Positions 53,929 through 62,433 of a stretch of DNA of 64,000 nucleotides are shown piece by piece. The stretch lies in NCBI GenBank assembly GCA_016208975.1, contig JACQXA010000001.1, positions 251,834 through 315,833 of the forward strand, in the 5' to 3' direction. This DNA is from Nitrospinota bacterium (GTDB taxonomy: Bacteria; Nitrospinota_A; UBA7883; JACRLM01). The position numbers and the translations under genes are program-made. Position 1 is the stretch's first letter. The number at the start of each line of letters is the position of its first letter. Under the pieces are notes generated by a model, which worked only from the letters and a program-made list of their open reading frames with translations, made no database searches and was not told the DNA's origin.

Positions 53929-54759
53929 ATGCAAGCGGAAATTACCACCATGGAACAAAGCCAGAACCCGTATTCTTTCACAGACGCCAGCGCTGTGGCT
54001 GAAAGCGAGCCGGTGATGGAGGTCCGCAACCTCCAGCTAAGTTACGGCGCCAAAGTGGCGCTGAAAAATATCAACATGTCGTTCCTCAAAAACCGGGTCA
54101 CGGCGCTTATCGGCCCATCCGGTTGCGGCAAATCCACCCTCCTGCGTTGTCTCAACCGGATGAATGACCTGGTGGACAACGTGAAGACCGACGGCGAGGT
54201 TTTGCTGAACGGGCGGAACATTTACGACCCGTCCGTGAAGGTGTCGGAGTTAAGGAAGCACGTGGGGATGGTGTTCCAGAAGTCCAACCCCTTCCCCAAG
54301 TCCATTTATGAGAACATAGCTTATGGGCCGCGCATACACGGAACAAAGAACAAGGTGGACCTGGACGGCATAGTGGAGCGGAGCCTGAAGTCGGCGGCGT
54401 TGTGGGAAGAAGTAAGCGACAGGCTTCACGAAAGCGCCCTCAGCATGTCCGGCGGGCAACAGCAGAGGCTTTGCATAGCCAGGGCCCTGGCGGTGGAGCC
54501 GGAGATATTGCTGATGGACGAGCCCTGCTCGGCGCTGGATCCCATCGCCACCTCGAAGATAGAAGACCTTATGGGCGACCTAAAGGAAAGGTACACCATA
54601 ATAATCGTGACGCACAACATGCAACAGGCCGCCCGGGTGTCGGAGTTCACAGGTTTCATGTTGTTGGGCGACCTGGTTGAAGTGGGTGTGACGGGAGATA
54701 TCTTCACCAACCCCCTGGACAAGCGGACGCAGGATTACATTACGGGCCGGTTCGGTTAA
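53929..54759 (+). CDS. pstB: Phosphate ABC transporter ATP-binding protein
   Basis: 276 residues. Walker [10 protein letters not shown], the ABC signature MSGGQQQR and Walker [13 protein letters not shown] are intact, with PstB-type sequence ([20 protein letters not shown]). It powers the PstCA channel. The first ~30 residues are extra and poorly conserved. An ATG at 53950 is an alternative start; neither has a strong ribosome site. It is followed by phoU after 25 bases. Confidence 0.95.
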   Translation: MQAEITTMEQSQNPYSFTDASAVAESEPVMEVRNLQLSYGAKVALKNINMSFLKNRVTALIGPSGCGKSTLLRCLNRMNDLVDNVKTDGEVLLNGRNIYDPSVKVSELRKHVGMVFQKSNPFPKSIYENIAYGPRIHGTKNKVDLDGIVERSLKSAALWEEVSDRLHESALSMSGGQQQRLCIARALAVEPEILLMDEPCSALDPIATSKIEDLMGDLKERYTIIIVTHNMQQAARVSEFTGFMLLGDLVEVGVTGDIFTNPLDKRTQDYITGRFG

Positions 54760-54784
54760 CCACCCGCGCGAAAGGACATAACAG

Positions 54785-55459
54785 ATGCCGAAACACTTGA
54801 TGAAAGAGATAGAGCGCGTGAAGGACATGCTCCGCGTGCTCAGCGTGAAGGTGGAAGAGAGCGTCCACAAGGCCGTCAACTCCATCGAGCGGCGCGACGC
54901 GGAGATGGGCAAGAGGATCATAGAGCACGACATAGACATAGACCACATGGAGGTGGACGTGGAGGAGGAGTGCCTGAAGATCCTGGCGCTCCACCAGCCC
55001 GTGGCCAACGACCTGCGCTTCATCGTGGCCGTGCTCAAGATAAACAACGAGCTGGAGCGGATAGCCGACCTCTCAGTGAACATCGCCGAGCGGGCCATAT
55101 TCCTCTCCACCAAAGCGAAGCTGGACGTGCCTTTCGATTTCCCCTCCATGGCGGACAAAGCCCAGGCCATGCTGGAGAAAAGCCTCGAGGCCCTGTTCAA
55201 CCTGGACTCGCACATGGCCCGGGAAGTGATAATCATGGATGACGAGGTGGACGCCATCAACCGGCAGATGTACGACAAGGTTAAAGACGGCATCCGCAAA
55301 CATCCGGAAGGGCTGGACCAGCTCATCCATTTCCTGTCCGTATCGCGCCACCTGGAAAGGATAGCCGACCACGCCAGCAACATCGCCGAGGATGTAATTT
55401 ACATGATAGACGGTGAAATAGTGCGCCACCGTGCGGAGGATTTCCAGAAGAACCCGTAA
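54785..55459 (+). CDS. phoU: Phosphate signalling/transport regulator
   Basis: 224 residues with the two three-helix PhoU repeats; the conserved ExxD motifs are visible (ERIADLSVNIAE and ERIADHASNIAED). It links the Pst transporter to the PhoR/PhoB system and keeps uptake in check. It ends the pst operon. phoB and phoR are not in the window. Confidence 0.94.
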   Translation: MPKHLMKEIERVKDMLRVLSVKVEESVHKAVNSIERRDAEMGKRIIEHDIDIDHMEVDVEEECLKILALHQPVANDLRFIVAVLKINNELERIADLSVNIAERAIFLSTKAKLDVPFDFPSMADKAQAMLEKSLEALFNLDSHMAREVIIMDDEVDAINRQMYDKVKDGIRKHPEGLDQLIHFLSVSRHLERIADHASNIAEDVIYMIDGEIVRHRAEDFQKNP

Positions 55460-55508
55460 AACGGCTCTACGGGTGGCCGTATTGCAAAGCGAAATAAACA
55501 GAAAAACC

Positions 55509-55537
55509 TTGACACCCCCAGGCCCTCCTGCTAAATT
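55509..55537 (+). promoter_or_regulatory. Predicted strong sigma70 promoter of the ATP synthase F0 operon
   Basis: A perfect TTGACA and TAAATT are separated by 17 bases. The -10 matches consensus at 5 of 6 positions and lies 58 bases before the ATG of atpZ. It is the best promoter match in the window. Confidence 0.75.
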
Positions 55538-55594
55538 TTTACGTTCTCGAAGATTGGGCTAAACCCTTTGGAACAAGCGGATTTGAAGGTTTAA

Positions 55595-55828
55595 ATGCCG
55601 GAAGATAACGACGGCAAGTCGAAATTCGAGGCGTATAAAAAATTTTATCTGCTTGGCACGGTGGGGATGCAACTTGCGGTCTCCATCCTGATCGGGCTTG
55701 GCATTGGGTTAGCTTTGGACCGGTGGCTTGGAACCAAGCCATGGTTCATGCTTTTGTTCCTGATCTTCGGCGTGGCCGCCGGTTTCCTTAACGTTTACCG
55801 CACGGCCATGAAAGAAGGCTCAGACTGA
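55595..55828 (+). CDS. atpZ: AtpZ-type F0 accessory protein
   Basis: 77 residues with two membrane helices (about 19-40 and 46-66) around a short loop containing LDRWLGTKPW. This matches the AtpZ/AtpI-like family encoded first in many atp operons. It helps assembly of the F0 rotor or Mg transport. A charged N-terminus precedes the first helix. It is followed at 11 bases by atpI. Confidence 0.85.
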   Translation: MPEDNDGKSKFEAYKKFYLLGTVGMQLAVSILIGLGIGLALDRWLGTKPWFMLLFLIFGVAAGFLNVYRTAMKEGSD

Positions 55829-55839
55829 TAAATAGACAA

Positions 55840-56232
55840 ATGGAAAAAGACGCGGAGCGGTTCCGTAACCTTAGCGTGGCGGTTTACGCCGCAATGCTGG
55901 CGGTGGCGGCGCTCTTGTGGAATTTCGCGGTCATCTTCTCGCTGGCTTTCGGCGGGATGGTGGCCCTTTTGAACCTGGCGTATCTGTGGAAGCTTATCGG
56001 CGCGGCGCTCAAAGGCGGCGGTCCCGCCGATGCGGCCCGGGTGAAAGCGGTTATTTCCTTCTATTTAAGATTTTTCGCCCTTGGCGGGGTGATTTTGGCG
56101 CTTAATGAGATTGGATGGATAAACTTCCCCGCGCTGATAGCGGGGCTGTCCTCCACCGTTGGCGGCGCCATGGCGCTGGCATTGTTAAACGTGATGAAGG
56201 CTTTAAAGGGAAATTATGAAAGAGCCTATTAA
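55840..56232 (+). CDS. atpI: ATP synthase subunit I
   Basis: 130 residues with four membrane helices, in the place of ATP synthase I between atpZ and atpB. It is an assembly factor for the c-ring in related systems. Sequence conservation in this family is low; the call rests on the membrane pattern, size and position. It overlaps the start of atpB by 17 bases. Confidence 0.8.
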   Translation: MEKDAERFRNLSVAVYAAMLAVAALLWNFAVIFSLAFGGMVALLNLAYLWKLIGAALKGGGPADAARVKAVISFYLRFFALGGVILALNEIGWINFPALIAGLSSTVGGAMALALLNVMKALKGNYERAY

Positions 56233-56878
56233 TTACATAGTGATCCCCGGGTTTGAACACTACCCGCACATCACTTACACTTGGGTCATCATGCTCGGGT
56301 TCGTGTTGATGGCCATTTTCGTCCGCGGCGCGGTCAAGATGGCCCCCTCCGGGTTCCAGAACGTGATGGAGACCATCGTTTACGAGTTGAGCCAGTTTGT
56401 GGAGTCCATCCTCGGCCATGAAGGGGTGAAATACTTCCCCCTTATCGGCGCGCTGGCTTTCTTCATATTCTGCTCCAACTTCATAGGGCTGTTCCCCGGG
56501 TGCGTGTCGCCCACGGCCAACATAAACACCAACATCGCCATGGCGCTCACGGTGTTCCTGCTTTATCAATATGTGGGTTTCTCCCATCATGGCATAGGCT
56601 ACGTGAAACATTTCATGGGCCCGGTGTGGTGGATGGTTCCGCTGATGGTCCCCATAGAGTTGATCTCCCATCTGGCCCGGCCGGTAACCCTGGCCGTGCG
56701 GCTTTTCGGGAACATCCGCGGGGAGGAGCTTGTGATACTGGTGCTGGGCTTCCTTATACCCCTGTTTTTGCCCATGCCCATGATAGCCTTCGCGGTTTTC
56801 ACCAGCGTCCTGCAAACCCTGGTGTTCATACTGCTTTCGATGGTTTATATAGCAGGAGCGCTAGAGGAGGCGCACTGA
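56216..56878 (+). CDS. atpB: ATP synthase F0 subunit a
   Basis: 220 residues with five to six membrane helices. The essential arginine lies in LARPVTLAVRLFGN, the stator residue facing the c-ring. It forms the ion half-channels. The F1 genes and subunit b are not here; the F0 and F1 genes must be in separate operons, as in several deltaproteobacteria and relatives. It overlaps atpI and is followed by atpE. Confidence 0.94.
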   Translation: MKEPINYIVIPGFEHYPHITYTWVIMLGFVLMAIFVRGAVKMAPSGFQNVMETIVYELSQFVESILGHEGVKYFPLIGALAFFIFCSNFIGLFPGCVSPTANINTNIAMALTVFLLYQYVGFSHHGIGYVKHFMGPVWWMVPLMVPIELISHLARPVTLAVRLFGNIRGEELVILVLGFLIPLFLPMPMIAFAVFTSVLQTLVFILLSMVYIAGALEEAH

Positions 56879-56931
56879 TAACGCGGTTTTCAACGGTTAC
56901 CACGTTTTTTCGAATTAGGAGGATACTTAAA

Positions 56932-57312
56932 GTGAAGAAGATGTTAAAGTTCGCCGGCCTTCTGGCTTTCGCGGCGACGATGCTTTTCGCCCCGGTGGCG
57001 ATGGCCCAGCATGAGCCTGCCCCCGCGGCGGCCGGTGAAGCTGGCGCAGAGGTGTCGAAAGAAGGCAGATACGCCGGATTTTTCAGCTACATCGCCTTGG
57101 GCGCGGTGGTGGGCCTTGGCCTTGCGGCCGGCGGCGGCGGCATAGGCATGGGCAACGCCGTTTCCGGCGCTGTGAACGCCATGGCCAGGAACCCCGGTTT
57201 CTATGGCAGGATTTTCACCAACATGCTTATCGGCCTTGCGCTGATCGAGTCGCTGGTTATTTACACACTGGTTATCGTTCTTCTGCTCCTGTACGCGAAT
57301 CCGTTCATCTAG
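56932..57312 (+). CDS. atpE: ATP synthase F0 subunit c, with N-terminal extension
   Basis: 126 residues, much longer than the usual ~80. A GTG at 56932 lies 9 bases after a perfect AGGAGG; the ATG at 56941 is too far from it. The first ~25 residues look like a cleavable signal peptide (ending MAQ), followed by an Ala/Pro/Glu stretch. The two c-subunit helices come next, with the ion-binding Glu in IESLVIY. Ser and Tyr after the Glu match sodium-binding c-subunits, but the helix-1 glutamine is Met, so proton coupling is more likely. Confidence 0.92.
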   Translation: MKKMLKFAGLLAFAATMLFAPVAMAQHEPAPAAAGEAGAEVSKEGRYAGFFSYIALGAVVGLGLAAGGGGIGMGNAVSGAVNAMARNPGFYGRIFTNMLIGLALIESLVIYTLVIVLLLLYANPFI

Positions 57313-57347
57313 GATCCGGCGTTTAGAAGTTTTCGTTCAGTCTTGTC

Positions 57348-57377
57348 CGGCCCGTCCGGTTTTTCCCGGGCGGGCCG
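57348..57377 (+). terminator. Terminator-like hairpin after atpE
   Basis: CGGCCCGTCCGG at 57348-57359 pairs with CCGGGCGGGCCG at 57366-57377 with one mismatch across a 6-base T-rich loop. The T-tract after it is weak, so termination may be partial. Confidence 0.55.
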
Positions 57378-57476
57378 TTCCCTTGATGCGCTCACGGCGC
57401 GGTTGAGGTAAAATTATCTAAAAAAGCGTTTTGGGCCCGCTTTTTAGGCCCGAGCAAGAACCTGGGAGAATTTAAA

Positions 57477-57995
57477 ATGAGCCAACCGGCGGCAACCACC
57501 GTTATCCCCGATGAGGAGGAAGACCTGTCGTACGTCGATGAGGTCCTGGCCAAATACAAAAACGCCCGGGGCGCCATAATCCCCGTCCTGCAGAAAGTGC
57601 AGGTGCATTATGGCTATCTGCCCCGCAAGGCGATGCTCATGATCTGCGACGCTACGCGGATGACGCTGGCGCAACTGGCAGGCGTGGCCACCTTTTACGC
57701 CCAGTTCCGGCTTACTCCCCGGGGCAAATACATGCTCAAGATATGCTGTGGCACGGCCTGCCACGTGAAAGGCTCCCTGAAACTTGTGGAGAAGGCGCTG
57801 GAAAAGCTGGACATCACCCCAGGCGAAACCACGGTGGACAAGCTTTTCACCGTGGAAAAGGTTGCGTGCATCGGGGCATGCTCGCTGGCCCCGGTGATAA
57901 CCGTCAACAACGAGGCGGTGGGTTACCTGGACGCGGACATGTTCACCGGCATTATGAACGACCTTAAGGACGGTAAAAGAACGGCTCCGGCCTAA
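57477..57995 (+). CDS. NuoE/HoxE-like thioredoxin-fold [2Fe-2S] protein
   Basis: 172 residues. A helical N-terminus leads to a thioredoxin-like [2Fe-2S] domain with the four cluster cysteines in CCGTAC and CIGAC, and the family motifs HYGYLP and GVATFYAQFRL. NuoE is the 24-kDa subunit of complex I or of NAD-linked hydrogenases and formate dehydrogenases. It usually precedes nuoF, but here it stands alone between atpE and ffh. It must work with a NuoF encoded elsewhere. Family call firm; complex unknown. Confidence 0.9.
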   Translation: MSQPAATTVIPDEEEDLSYVDEVLAKYKNARGAIIPVLQKVQVHYGYLPRKAMLMICDATRMTLAQLAGVATFYAQFRLTPRGKYMLKICCGTACHVKGSLKLVEKALEKLDITPGETTVDKLFTVEKVACIGACSLAPVITVNNEAVGYLDADMFTGIMNDLKDGKRTAPA

Positions 57996-58066
57996 AACCA
58001 GAGAATTGTTTTAGTTGTGGATTATACAAGCTTGTTTCTGATATAGTTAACAGCTTGGCATTTTAG

Positions 58067-58102
58067 CCTTTCGGGCGGTTTTAAAACCACCGGAAGGTTT
58101 TT
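58067..58102 (+). terminator. Rho-independent terminator after the NuoE-like gene
   Basis: A long near-perfect hairpin, 58067-58097, with outer arms CCTTTCGG/CCGGAAGG and the inner palindrome GGTTTTAAAACC, is followed at once by TTTTT. It ends 27 bases before the ffh ATG, so it separates the two transcription units. Confidence 0.75.
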
Positions 58103-58128
58103 CATTTTCACAGGATTTTTGGTTACTG

Positions 58129-59463
58129 ATGCTTGAAGGATTGACCGAGCGGCTTGACGGGGTCGTAAAGCGGCTTCGCGGGCTTAATAAGCTCACGGAA
58201 GAGAACGTGGCCGAGGCCATGCGCGAGGTTCGCATGGCTCTGCTGGAGGCGGACGTGAACATCTCCGTGGTCAAGGAATTCATCGCCGGCGTGCGCAAAG
58301 AGGCGCTGGGGGCGCAGACCATGCCGGGCCTTACGCCTGGCCAGCATCTCGTGAAAATAGTCCACGACAAGATTGTGGAGCTTTTGGGCGGCCAACAGGC
58401 CCCGCTGGCTTTTGCGGAACGGGGGATCACCAAAATCCTCGTCACCGGCCTGCAAGGCTCCGGTAAAACCACCACCACCGCCAAGCTGGCGCGGCATATC
58501 GCAAAAATGGGTTACCGGCCCATGGTGGCCTCGGCGGACATTTACCGCCCCGCCGCCATCGAGCAGTTGAAAATCCTGGCCCGCGAGCTTGAGATACCCT
58601 ATTTCGACTCCAACCCATCCATGGCGCCTGTGGACATCGTCAAGCGCTCCATGGAATTCGCCGCCAAAGAAAACGCCAACGTTTTGCTGATAGACACCGC
58701 GGGCCGTCTGCATATAGACGACGACATGATGGCGGAGCTGGAAGCTGTGAAAAACCTGGTGAGCCCCACCGAGATACTCTTCGTGGCCGACTCCATGACA
58801 GGTCAGGACGCGGTTACCGTGGCCAAGGCGTTCAACGAGCGTATCGGCATGTCCGGCGTGGTGCTTACCAAGCTGGACGGCGACACCCGGGGCGGCGCGG
58901 CCCTTTCGATAAAAAAAGTTACCGGCGCGCCCATAAAGTTTGTGGGCGTCGGCGAGAAAACGGACCAGTTCGAGCCGTTCCATCCCGAGAGGCTTGCGGG
59001 CCGCATCCTGGGCATGGGCGACGTGATGAGCCTTATAGAAAGGGTCCAGGAGAACATAGACCAGAAACAGGCGGAACAGCAGGCGGCCAAGATGCTTTCG
59101 GCCTCGTTCACGCTTACCGACTTCCTTGATCAGATCAGGATGGTCAAGAAAATGGGGCCATTGGAGCAGTTGCTCAAGATGCTACCAGGCGTTGGCGGAG
59201 CCATGAAGGATATGAACCTGGATCCCAGGGAGCTTACGAAGGTGGAAGCCATCATCTGCTCTATGACCAGGAAGGAACGGGAGACTCCCCACATAATCAA
59301 CATGTCGCGCAAGCTTCGCATAGCTCTGGGCTCCGGCATGGAAGTGACGGACGTAAACCGCCTTTTGAAAAATTTCGACAAATCGAAGAAAATGATGAAA
59401 ACCTTAAGCCGGTTCAAGGGGAAGAAGTCCATGGCTAACCCTTTCGCCGGGCTTGGCATGTGA
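58129..59463 (+). CDS. ffh: Signal recognition particle protein
   Basis: 444 residues. N domain, then the G domain with GLQGSGKTTTTAKLA, DTAGRL and TKLDGDTRGG, and a methionine-rich M domain from ~300 that binds 4.5S RNA and signal sequences (SRFKGKKS, GLGM end). It delivers nascent membrane proteins to FtsY. It heads the classic ffh-rpsP-khpA-rimM-trmD-rplS order. Confidence 0.96.
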   Translation: MLEGLTERLDGVVKRLRGLNKLTEENVAEAMREVRMALLEADVNISVVKEFIAGVRKEALGAQTMPGLTPGQHLVKIVHDKIVELLGGQQAPLAFAERGITKILVTGLQGSGKTTTTAKLARHIAKMGYRPMVASADIYRPAAIEQLKILARELEIPYFDSNPSMAPVDIVKRSMEFAAKENANVLLIDTAGRLHIDDDMMAELEAVKNLVSPTEILFVADSMTGQDAVTVAKAFNERIGMSGVVLTKLDGDTRGGAALSIKKVTGAPIKFVGVGEKTDQFEPFHPERLAGRILGMGDVMSLIERVQENIDQKQAEQQAAKMLSASFTLTDFLDQIRMVKKMGPLEQLLKMLPGVGGAMKDMNLDPRELTKVEAIICSMTRKERETPHIINMSRKLRIALGSGMEVTDVNRLLKNFDKSKKMMKTLSRFKGKKSMANPFAGLGM

Positions 59464-59494
59464 TAATCACCTTACAGGAGGATAGGAGAACTAA

Positions 59495-59737
59495 ATGGCT
59501 GTTGTCTTGAGACTTCGGCGCATGGGCGCCAAGAAAAGGCCGGTTTACCGGATAGTCGCCACCGATTCGCGTTGCCCCAGGGACGGAAAGTATCTGGAGA
59601 CCGTGGGTTTGTTCGATCCGGCCAAGGCCGAAAACCAGGTTACGCTGGACAAAGACCGCGTAAATTACTGGCTGAAAGTTGGCGCGGAAGTGTCTGACAC
59701 CGTGGGCGACATCCTGAAAAAGGAAGGCGTTCGCTAG
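59495..59737 (+). CDS. rpsP: 30S ribosomal protein S16
   Basis: 80 residues, full-length S16 with the family opening [27 protein letters not shown] and the end [12 protein letters not shown] perfect AGGAGG precedes the ATG by a suitable distance. It sits between ffh and khpA in the conserved order. Confidence 0.96.
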   Translation: MAVVLRLRRMGAKKRPVYRIVATDSRCPRDGKYLETVGLFDPAKAENQVTLDKDRVNYWLKVGAEVSDTVGDILKKEGVR

Positions 59738-59834
59738 TATTTTTGATAAAGCCGTAAAAGGCTTTCACCAGAATTAAGGCTGGCTATAAAGACACCGGGC
59801 TACGCCCCGACAGGCGGCCCGGAATGAGGCGTGG

Positions 59835-60068
59835 ATGATTAAAACACTTATCGAACACATGGCCCAGGCGCTGGTGGACCATCCCGAACAGGTTTCGGTG
59901 GTGGAGACGGACGAAGAGGACATCACCTCGGTGGAATTGCGGGTGGCGCCGGATGACCTTGGAAAGGTTATCGGGCGGCGGGGAAGAACCGCGGCCGCCA
60001 TGAGGGCCATCCTCTCCGCTTCGGCGGCCAAGCACAACAGAAAGGCCGTGCTGGAAATCGTAGAATAA
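59835..60068 (+). CDS. khpA: KH-domain RNA-binding protein
   Basis: 77 residues, a single KH domain with the GxxG loop in IGRRGRTA. It is the small KhpA type found between rpsP and rimM in many bacteria and binds RNA, likely in translation or cell-division control. It lies 97 bases after rpsP and 4 before rimM. Confidence 0.93.
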   Translation: MIKTLIEHMAQALVDHPEQVSVVETDEEDITSVELRVAPDDLGKVIGRRGRTAAAMRAILSASAAKHNRKAVLEIVE

Positions 60069-60072
60069 CCCT

Positions 60073-60651
60073 TTGGCTCATATCAAAGACCCCAAGGGCA
60101 AAACGGAGGGGGGCGCTGTTGGACCTTCCCCCGCCAAGGGCATTATGGTGGCCGTGGGAAGGTTTATCAAACCCCACGGCGTCCAGGGGGAACTAAAACT
60201 CATCCCGTTTTTCGAAGAGGTGATCCGCGGCCTCGTGGGTGAACCAATAGAGGCTTCCACCGAAGACGGATCCTCCCCTCCCCTGCGTTTCACCATCAAA
60301 TCCATCCGTGGCGCGGGCGTTTCGCTTATCGTAAAACTTTCCGGGCTGGACTCGCCAGAGTCAGCCGGGGCCTTAAAAAACACTCTCATGCGCGTTGAGC
60401 GGAGCAGGATGCCGGACCTGGATGATGGCTATTATTATTTCGAGGAAATCATAGGGCTCCCGGTTTTCGATGTGGCCGGGAACAGCATCGGCAAACTGGT
60501 ATCTTTTTTCCCCGCCGGAGAAAGGGACGTTTGGGTAATAAAACCGCCCAAAGGAGAAGATATATTATTGCCCTGCATACCGGAAACCATCGTGAGCGTG
60601 GATGTGAAAAACGGGAAGATAATCGTGAAACCCATGGAAACGGTGGAGTAA
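60073..60651 (+). CDS. rimM: Ribosome maturation factor
   Basis: 192 residues from a TTG at 60073. An internal ATG at 60145 would begin at the conserved opening VAVGRFIKPHGVQGELK and may be the real start, since the first 24 residues are unlike the family. The RimM N domain and the PRC-barrel C domain (IIGLPVFDVAGNSIGKL, LLPCIPETIVSVD) are both present. It aids 30S maturation near S19. It lies 9 bases before trmD. Confidence 0.92.
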   Translation: MAHIKDPKGKTEGGAVGPSPAKGIMVAVGRFIKPHGVQGELKLIPFFEEVIRGLVGEPIEASTEDGSSPPLRFTIKSIRGAGVSLIVKLSGLDSPESAGALKNTLMRVERSRMPDLDDGYYYFEEIIGLPVFDVAGNSIGKLVSFFPAGERDVWVIKPPKGEDILLPCIPETIVSVDVKNGKIIVKPMETVE

Positions 60652-60660
60652 AACCGCCTC

Positions 60661-61398
60661 ATGCGTTTTGATGTGGTGACCATATTCCCCGAAATGTTCG
60701 CCGGGCCGCTGGAACATTCCATCATCGGCCGGGCGCGGGAAAGAGGCCTGCTTTCCGTTCACGTGCACGACCTTCGCCAATGGGCCCGGGACAAGCATCA
60801 CGTCACCGACGATTATCCATACGGCGGCGGAGCGGGAATGGTGATGAAGGTAGAACCTTTCGCTGGAGCGGTCACGCAACTTAAAAAGGATAATCCCGGG
60901 GCCAGGGTGGCGCTTATGTCCCCTTCCGGCGCATTACTTTCGCAATCCATGGCGCGGGAGCTTTCCACCCTTCCCGGCCTCATACTGCTCTGTGGCCGGT
61001 ACGAAGGGGTGGACCATCGCGTGGTGGAGCTTTTTTGCGACATGGAAATATCCATAGGCGACTATGTGCTAACCGGGGGCGAAATCCCGGCCATGGTGAC
61101 GCTGGACTGCGTGGCAAGGCTTGTGCCTGGGGTGGTGAAAGAGGCGGATTCGGTGCTGTACGAATCCCACTCGGCGGGGCTTCTGGAGCATCCCCATTAC
61201 ACCCGGCCGCCACAGTTTATGGAATCGTCCGCGCCGGAGGTTTTGCTATCCGGCGACCATAAAAAAATAGAGATGTGGCGGAGGGAGCAGTCCATAATAA
61301 AAACCGCCAGGACGCGGCCGGAGCTTTTAGGGAAAGCAGGATTGTCTGAAGATGAATGGAAACTGGCCAGGCGGATTATGGAGCAGGAACAGCCATGA
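60661..61398 (+). CDS. trmD: tRNA (guanine37-N1)-methyltransferase
   Basis: 245 residues, a SPOUT knot enzyme. The opening MRFDVVTIFPEMF, the motif DYPYGGGAGMV and the SAM-binding knot CGRYEGVDHRV...ISIGDYVLTGGE are all intact. It methylates G37 of tRNAs, preventing frameshifts. It shares ATGA with the next gene. Confidence 0.96.
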   Translation: MRFDVVTIFPEMFAGPLEHSIIGRARERGLLSVHVHDLRQWARDKHHVTDDYPYGGGAGMVMKVEPFAGAVTQLKKDNPGARVALMSPSGALLSQSMARELSTLPGLILLCGRYEGVDHRVVELFCDMEISIGDYVLTGGEIPAMVTLDCVARLVPGVVKEADSVLYESHSAGLLEHPHYTRPPQFMESSAPEVLLSGDHKKIEMWRREQSIIKTARTRPELLGKAGLSEDEWKLARRIMEQEQP

Positions 61399-61985
61399 GC
61401 GACACGGACAAACCGGACAAAGCTTTGGCCGAAAATCTGGCTGTGGCGCTGGTGCATTACCCGGTGCTGAACAAGCCGGGGGATGAAGTGGTAAGTTCCG
61501 TCACCACGCTGGACGTGCACGATTTCGCCCGGGTGTGCAGGACTTACGGAGTTTCAAACCTTTACATCATCACACCGGTCAAGGCCCAGCAGAGGCTGGT
61601 GGAGCGGCTGTCGCGCCATTGGATCGAGGGATTTGGCGCGGGGTACAACCCCCACCGCAAAGAAGCCCTGGAATGTTTAAAAGTGGTTGACACCATTGAT
61701 GATATGATTGATAATTTTAAGCTTTCCGGTGACGGGGTGGAGTTAATCACCACGGCCGCCCGGAAGGCGGCCGGCACTGTGGGCTATCAAGAGGCCCGGC
61801 AGAGAATGGCCAAGATGGAACGGGCGGCGCTTTTGTTCGGCACCGGGCATGGCTTGGCCCCCTCGGTGATGGAACGGTCGGCCCTAAGGCTTTCGCCGGT
61901 GGAGGGCGCGGATGAGTTCAACCACCTGCCGGTCCGATGCGCGGCGGCGATTATTTTAGACCGTCTGCTTGGGCGATGGCGGTAA
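61395..61985 (+). CDS. SPOUT-type RNA methyltransferase (Methyltrn_RNA_4 family)
   Basis: 196 residues from the ATG at 61395 overlapping the trmD stop. It is of the small SPOUT family often found between trmD and rplS (VALVHYPVLNKPG, TTLDVHDFARVCRTYGV, LLFGTGHGLAPSVM). The RNA target is not known. The position and the 4-base overlap agree with the family's usual context. Confidence 0.88.
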   Translation: MSDTDKPDKALAENLAVALVHYPVLNKPGDEVVSSVTTLDVHDFARVCRTYGVSNLYIITPVKAQQRLVERLSRHWIEGFGAGYNPHRKEALECLKVVDTIDDMIDNFKLSGDGVELITTAARKAAGTVGYQEARQRMAKMERAALLFGTGHGLAPSVMERSALRLSPVEGADEFNHLPVRCAAAIILDRLLGRWR

Positions 61986-62006
61986 TTTAGGATAAAGGAT
62001 TTAGAG

Positions 62007-62348
62007 ATGACGGCTATTGAGTTTGTAGAGAAGCATTACCTGAAAGAGAGCACTACCGAATTCCGCATAGGGGACACGGTTCGTGTGCATATAAAAGTTG
62101 TGGAAGGCGAGAAAGAGCGCATCCAGATATTCGAAGGCGTGGTGATAGCAAAAAAGAACCACGGCCTCAAAGAGACCTTTACGGTGCGCAAAGTATCTTC
62201 AGGCGTTGGCGTGGAGCGCATATTCCCGGTACACTCCCCCCGGGTGGAGAAGCTGGAGGTTGTGCGGTCTGGCAAGGTGCGCAGGGCGAAACTGTATTAC
62301 CTGCGCGAGCTGAAAGGCAAAGCCGCCAGGCTGGCCGAGCGGTTCTAG
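62007..62348 (+). CDS. rplS: 50S ribosomal protein L19
   Basis: 113 residues, full-length L19 ([32 protein letters not shown] and [26 protein letters not shown]). It sits at the 30S-50S interface. It closes the ffh-to-rplS operon; a hairpin follows within ten bases of its stop. Confidence 0.96.
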   Translation: MTAIEFVEKHYLKESTTEFRIGDTVRVHIKVVEGEKERIQIFEGVVIAKKNHGLKETFTVRKVSSGVGVERIFPVHSPRVEKLEVVRSGKVRRAKLYYLRELKGKAARLAERF

Positions 62349-62356
62349 GCATATCT

Positions 62357-62377
62357 GCCCCGGTATATTGCCGGGGC
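62357..62377 (+). terminator. Terminator-like hairpin after rplS
   Basis: GCCCCGG at 62357-62363 pairs perfectly with CCGGGGC at 62371-62377 over a 7-base AT-rich loop. AT-rich sequence follows but no T-run, so it may terminate weakly. Confidence 0.55.
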
Positions 62378-62433
62378 TAATTAATACCACGCGGGCCTAA
62401 AAACCACAGTCCGCTTTTCCCCTCGTATAGAAT

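Noticed and set aside
56932-57312. Sodium-translocating ATP synthase
   Set aside because: Glu, Ser and Tyr of the sodium site are present in helix 2, but the key helix-1 glutamine aligns to Met, so proton coupling is more likely.
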